Positions 5,678 to 9,632 of a DNA stretch of 9,632 nucleotides are shown here, piece after piece. The stretch is from Treponema sp. Lineage in GTDB: Bacteria > Spirochaetota > Spirochaetia > Treponematales > Breznakiellaceae. Position 1 is the first letter of the stretch; the number at the start of each line of letters is the position of its first letter. The notes beneath the pieces were generated by a model. The model made no database searches, was not told the DNA's origin, and saw nothing but the letters and a program-made list of their open reading frames with translations. The position numbers and the translations under genes were made by a program. Where the stretch lies: positions 1 to 9,632 of the forward strand of contig JAISYA010000095.1 in assembly GCA_031270205.1 (NCBI GenBank), given 5' to 3'.

Positions 5678-6975
5678 TGGAAAACAAACGGGAAAACATT
5701 TTTTTGGTTGACGACAATATGACCAACCTTACGCTTGGAAAAAACATGCTGAAAGATCACTACAATGTTTTTTCCATCCCTTCGGCGGCCAAGCTGTTTG
5801 ACATGCTGGAAAAAATAAAACCCGATCTTATTCTGCTGGATGTTGAAATGCCGGAGATGTCAGGCTACGAGGCGATACAAAAGCTCAAGGCGGATGAAAA
5901 AGCATCGGGTATTCCTGTTATTTTTCTTACCGCCCGGAGTGATACGGGCAGCGAACTGGAGGGATTAAGCCTTGGGGCTATAGATTATATCACCAAACCT
6001 TTCCAGCCCGACCTGCTGCTGAAACGAATTGAGATTCACCTTCTGGTTAAAGATCAGCAGCGCCGCCTTGAGATATTCAATACGAATCTGCGGAATGCTT
6101 TTTCCCGTTACCTTTCGCCTGTGATGGTGAATGAAATTATTCAGGATCCATCCAAGTTGAATTTGGGCGGGGAAAAGCGGGAAATGACCGTCATTTTTAC
6201 GGATATAGCGGGCTTTACTCCGATTGCCGAACAGCTTGAGCCTGTCAGTCTTGTGCATCTTCTTAATTTGTACCTCAGCGCCATGAGCAATATTATCACC
6301 GGTAATCTGGGAACAATAGACAAGTATGATGGCGACGCGATTATCGCTTTTTTTGGCGCGCCGCTTATTCAGGAAAATCACGCGGCAAGGGCCTGCCGCA
6401 GCGCCCTCCAGATGAGGGCTGCTGAAAAAGAGCTGAACAAAAAAATCGCGGAGGAACAGTTAAGCCCGCGGCCGCTTTTTACCCGCATCGGGATAAACAC
6501 CGGGCCAATGGTGGTGGGAAACATGGGGTCGGAAAATAAAATGAATTATACCGTTATGGGCAACGCGGTAAACCTTGCGGCGCGGCTGGAGGGGGCCAGC
6601 AAACAGTACAAAATCGGCGGCGTGCTGATAAGCGAGTACACCAAAAACGCGATAGATACGGAGGACGAATTTATCTGCCGGCGGCTTGACCGGATACGGG
6701 TGGTGGGAATCAGCAGCCCGGTGCGGATTTATGAAATTACCGGATTCCGGAAGGATGCCTCCTCGGCGGAAATCAAGCGGGTTGCCGAATGGGACACGGC
6801 CATCGGCCTTTTTGAACAGCGGCAATTTGAAAAAGCCCGGGAGATGTTTTTTTCCCTGGCAGAAGACGGCAGCGAAGATAACACGGCCCGGAATTACATA
6901 GACCGCTGCACGGAGTTTATCGCCATCCCGCCCGGCTGCGATTGGGACGGCGTAAATAACCTGACGGATAAATAG
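5677..6975 (+). CDS. Response regulator-adenylate cyclase (REC + class III cyclase)
   Basis: Cytoplasmic regulator predicted to make cAMP from ATP under control of receiver phosphorylation. REC domain, residues 6-125: acidic pair D12/D13, phospho-acceptor D55 in LLDVEMP, T85 and K107, all intact. A short linker (about 126-165) with NAFSRYLSPVMVNEI leads to the class III catalytic domain (about 168-355): metal Asp D176 (IFTDIAGF) and D220 (KYDGDAII), adenine-specifying K216 and T292 (YTVMG), and transition-state residues N299 and R303 (NLAARLEG). Lys/Thr specificity residues indicate an adenylate cyclase of the IIIb type, a group often stimulated by bicarbonate. Residues 362-412 look like a helical, TPR-like tail. 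Start ATG at 5677 with GAAAGGA 7 nt upstream. The gene is followed after 18 nt by the hybrid kinase, its probable phosphodonor. Confidence 0.93.
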   Translation: MENKRENIFLVDDNMTNLTLGKNMLKDHYNVFSIPSAAKLFDMLEKIKPDLILLDVEMPEMSGYEAIQKLKADEKASGIPVIFLTARSDTGSELEGLSLGAIDYITKPFQPDLLLKRIEIHLLVKDQQRRLEIFNTNLRNAFSRYLSPVMVNEIIQDPSKLNLGGEKREMTVIFTDIAGFTPIAEQLEPVSLVHLLNLYLSAMSNIITGNLGTIDKYDGDAIIAFFGAPLIQENHAARACRSALQMRAAEKELNKKIAEEQLSPRPLFTRIGINTGPMVVGNMGSENKMNYTVMGNAVNLAARLEGASKQYKIGGVLISEYTKNAIDTEDEFICRRLDRIRVVGISSPVRIYEITGFRKDASSAEIKRVAEWDTAIGLFEQRQFEKAREMFFSLAEDGSEDNTARNYIDRCTEFIAIPPGCDWDGVNNLTDK

Positions 6976-6993
6976 GGAATAAAGGAGGACTAT

Positions 6994-9612
6994 ATGACCT
7001 TATCTGTTCGCGCCAATAATACTAATGATTCCATTACGAAAGCCAGAGGGATGCACTCGCGCGGGGCATATATTGCCCAGTGCATTATCCTGGTAGCCGT
7101 CATCGCCGGATTCAACGGGATGATCTACTATTTCGTGGGGAAGGACATGAAGGCGCAGATGGCCAACAAATGCTTTGGTATGGCTTCGTCGATTTCGGTG
7201 ATGCTGGAGGAGTACTCGGATAAGTTTCAGAATTTCATCGAGACTCTCGACACCTCAAGCGATTTTTATAAAGAGATGCAGGACATCGTGGAAACGACGC
7301 GCTGGAACAATCCGGACAACATCGCCTTTCTGTATGTGGAGCGGCGCGCCTCGGAAGATAAAATGATGTATCTGTTTGCCAACACCATACCAAACACGGA
7401 CGTCTACGCGAGAGCCGGGGATATGGCGCCGCTGACCGTCACACGGACAAAAGCGTATGAAACGCGGCAGCCCGTTATCGGCAATTTCGTCACTAACGAA
7501 TGGGGTACGCTGCTTTCCGTCTATGTTCCCGTGTTCCATTCGGAAACCGGGGAGTTTATGGCCATTGTCGGCTGCGATGTATCCGACGCGCAGTATGCCC
7601 GGACGATGAACAGACTGTTCATCCTGTTGACCGGCGGAGTGGCCTTCATCATCGCCTTCGTGGTGTTTCTGTTCATCAGGCTCAGCCATGAAAACAGGGT
7701 CCTCGGGGAACTCAACGAAGCCGCCGAAACGGCAACCGGCGCGAAGAGCCGTTTTCTTGCCAACATGAGCCACGAGATGCGCACCCCCCTTAACGCCATC
7801 ATCGGTTTTTCCGAACTGGAACTGGATAGGGAAAAAGAGGGAGAAATAAAATCGGAAGTTCATGAAAGCCTGGAAAAAATCTACAGTTCAGGCGTTACCC
7901 TCCTGGGTCTTATCAACGATATCCTCGATATTTCAAAAATTGAGTCGGGAAAATTTGAACTCGTTCCGGTCAATTACGATATGCCCAGCCTTATCAACGA
8001 CACGATTGTCCTCAATATTGTGCGCATAGGCAGCAAGCCCATCACCTTTGAGCTGGACATTGATGAAAACCTTCCCGCCAATCTTTTCGGTGACGAACTG
8101 CGGATAAAACAGATATTCAACAATTTACTTTCCAACGCCTTTAAGTACACCAAAGAGGGCCGGGTAACCCTGGGTATCCGCTGTGAACGGGCCGATGCGG
8201 GGACATGGATGACCTGCACCGTTTCCGACACGGGCATGGGCATACGGAAAGAGGATGTCGGCAGGCTCTTCGGGGATTACAACCAGGTAGATACCGAAAG
8301 CAACCGCCATATCGAGGGGACGGGCCTGGGGCTTGCCATTACCAAACGCATGGTGGAGATGATGGGCGGCTCCATTAGCGTGGACAGCGTTTATGGCAAG
8401 GGGACAACCTTTACCGCGCGCTTCCTGCAGGGCTATGTCAACGACACGGTTATTGGGAAAGCGCTGGTCGAAAACCTCAAGGAGTTCCGCTATATCATGG
8501 CCCGGCAGGACCGGCACCGGCAGCTTGTACGCTCCTATATTCCCTACGCCAAAGTGCTGGTGGTTGACGACGTTGCCACGAACCTTGACCTCGCAAAGAG
8601 TATCATGAAACCCTACGGCATGACCGTGGACTGCGTAACAAGCGGGCCGGCCGCGATTGTGCGCATACAGAACGGTGAACCCCGGTATAACGCGATCTTC
8701 ATGGATCACATGATGCCCGGCATGGACGGTATTGAGGCGGTGCGGCTCATCAGGAACGAAATTGACTCCGAGTATGCGCGCACTATTCCCATTATCGCGC
8801 TCACCGCCAACGCGATCATCGGTAATGAGGAAATTTTTCTGAATAACGGCTTCCAGGCCTTCCTAACCAAGCCCATTGATATTATGAAAATGAACGACGC
8901 GATTAACCGCTTTGTGCGGGATAAAAAACTGGAAAAGGAACTGGGGCTTGACGCCGAAAGCCGGGTTACGGACAGGGTAGCGGACGCTTCGACCGCGCCC
9001 GGCACAGACATAGAGAGCCAAATAGCGGCCTTGATTCGGGAAAACCCGGTAGACGGGCTGGACGCGGAAAAGGGGCTGGAACGTTTCGGCGGGGACGGAA
9101 AAACCTATCTGGACTCTTTGCATTCCTATGCCGAACATACCCCGGCGCTGCTTGAGGCGGCGCGTGACACGGCCTCCCTCCCTGATTACGCCATCACCGT
9201 GCACGGTATCAAGGGATCAAGCTACGGGGTATCGGCGAACACGATAGGGCGCTGGGCGGAAAAGCTGGAACACGCGGCCAGGGCCGGGAACAAAGAGTTG
9301 GTTGAGGGGGAAAACGGCGAGTTTATCACCACCCTCGAACAATTTATCGGGGCTCTGCGCGGCTTTTTGGACATCCTGGAGGGAAAACTGCAGCGGCCGC
9401 ATAAAGCGACGCCGGATTCCATGCTTTTAACGCAGATTGCGGAGGCTGCGGAGAACTACGATATGGGCGGGCTTGATTCGCTGATGGAAGAACTGGAGCG
9501 GTATACGTATGAAGAGGAATCGGAACTGGTGGCATGGCTTAAGGAACAGATAAGCATGTCCGAATTCGAAGCGATAACGGAACGGCTGGCGGATCAGGCG
9601 CTTAACGCCTAA
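6994..9612 (+). CDS. Membrane hybrid histidine kinase (sensor-HisKA-HATPase-REC-HPt)
   Basis: Inner-membrane sensor kinase, 872 residues. Order: transmembrane helix 1 (about 25-48); extracytoplasmic sensor (about 50-206), probably a Cache-type small-ligand fold; helix 2 (about 207-230); HisKA with phospho-accepting H260 in NMSHEMRTPLN; HATPase with N381 (N box), SDTGMGI at 411-417 and GTGLGLAI at 442-449; receiver with D525/D526, phospho-acceptor D571 (DHMMPGMDG), T604 and K626; a linker; HPt domain with H737 (AITVHGIKGSS); then a ~70-residue acidic tail (about 803-872) that resembles no domain I know. All catalytic residues are present. Expected relay: H260 to D571 to H737, then to the receiver of the cyclase encoded 18 nt upstream. 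ATG at 6994 has AAAGGAGG at 6981-6988. The ligand is unknown. The 3' end is duplicated before the cyclase gene. Confidence 0.94.
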   Translation: MTLSVRANNTNDSITKARGMHSRGAYIAQCIILVAVIAGFNGMIYYFVGKDMKAQMANKCFGMASSISVMLEEYSDKFQNFIETLDTSSDFYKEMQDIVETTRWNNPDNIAFLYVERRASEDKMMYLFANTIPNTDVYARAGDMAPLTVTRTKAYETRQPVIGNFVTNEWGTLLSVYVPVFHSETGEFMAIVGCDVSDAQYARTMNRLFILLTGGVAFIIAFVVFLFIRLSHENRVLGELNEAAETATGAKSRFLANMSHEMRTPLNAIIGFSELELDREKEGEIKSEVHESLEKIYSSGVTLLGLINDILDISKIESGKFELVPVNYDMPSLINDTIVLNIVRIGSKPITFELDIDENLPANLFGDELRIKQIFNNLLSNAFKYTKEGRVTLGIRCERADAGTWMTCTVSDTGMGIRKEDVGRLFGDYNQVDTESNRHIEGTGLGLAITKRMVEMMGGSISVDSVYGKGTTFTARFLQGYVNDTVIGKALVENLKEFRYIMARQDRHRQLVRSYIPYAKVLVVDDVATNLDLAKSIMKPYGMTVDCVTSGPAAIVRIQNGEPRYNAIFMDHMMPGMDGIEAVRLIRNEIDSEYARTIPIIALTANAIIGNEEIFLNNGFQAFLTKPIDIMKMNDAINRFVRDKKLEKELGLDAESRVTDRVADASTAPGTDIESQIAALIRENPVDGLDAEKGLERFGGDGKTYLDSLHSYAEHTPALLEAARDTASLPDYAITVHGIKGSSYGVSANTIGRWAEKLEHAARAGNKELVEGENGEFITTLEQFIGALRGFLDILEGKLQRPHKATPDSMLLTQIAEAAENYDMGGLDSLMEELERYTYEEESELVAWLKEQISMSEFEAITERLADQALNA

Positions 9613-9632
9613 ACCGCGACAGGATCGCCTTA
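9490..9632 (+). repeat. Downstream copy of the kinase-end/spacer repeat
   Basis: Partner of the copy at 5535-5677 (about 91% identical). After the kinase stop codon the 20 remaining bases carry the same spacer and ribosome-binding site, with one difference. The final base corresponds to the A of the cyclase start codon in the other copy, so another reading frame probably begins at 9632 and continues beyond the window. That gene is predicted, not seen. Confidence 0.9.

Noticed and set aside
8125..8709. 194-codon minus-strand frame inside the kinase gene, and similar ones at 7255-7863 and 5965-6381
   Set aside because: Antisense shadows of well-supported kinase and cyclase domains, with no family resemblance.
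1..9632. tRNA, rRNA, CRISPR arrays, riboswitches, phage attachment sites
   Set aside because: No cloverleaf, conserved rRNA stretch, regularly spaced repeats or recognisable riboswitch core was seen on either strand.

Overview
This window reads as chromosomal DNA from a spirochaete, most likely a Treponema of the termite-gut type. The basis is a class III adenylate cyclase with a response-regulator domain and a hybrid kinase with an HPt domain, an unassigned helical protein of a kind I associate with treponemes, moderate GC with G/C-rich third positions, and Shine-Dalgarno sites before every gene. The genus is inferred from protein style and was not tested by a search.

Layout. Positions 16-1830 hold two minus-strand genes that look like one operon: a conserved unknown helical protein (1231-1830), then an iron-dependent alcohol dehydrogenase of the YqhD/BDH type (16-1185). 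A short divergent promoter region (1831-1924) separates them from a plus-strand sodium/proline-type symporter (1925-3484), which is closed by a strong intrinsic terminator (3512-3562). A second long palindrome (3601-3632), possibly a dispersed repeat, follows. Next come two overlapping alkylation-repair genes: an AlkA-like HhH-GPD DNA glycosylase (3697-4362) and an O6-alkylguanine-DNA methyltransferase (4343-4960). The methyltransferase carries a remnant of the Ada N-terminal domain but lacks the AraC part and the other zinc ligands.

Positions 4961-5531 form a scar-like zone. It holds a decayed minus-strand integrase-type transposase fragment, a perfect-stem terminator hairpin, and an orphan open frame of 41 codons. 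It runs directly into a copy of the last ~41 codons of a histidine kinase.

Positions 5677-9612 encode a signalling operon: a response regulator-adenylate cyclase (REC plus class III cyclase plus a C-terminal helical tail), then a membrane hybrid histidine kinase (Cache-like sensor, HisKA, HATPase, REC, HPt). Together they look like a phosphorelay from an extracellular signal to cAMP.

The main structural surprise is that the end of the kinase gene plus its 3' spacer (9490-9632) repeats, at about 91% identity, the stretch just before the cyclase gene (5535-5677). The match runs to the first base of the cyclase start codon and to the last base of the window. This implies a tandemly duplicated kinase/regulator array, with another regulator probably starting at or just past the window's end.
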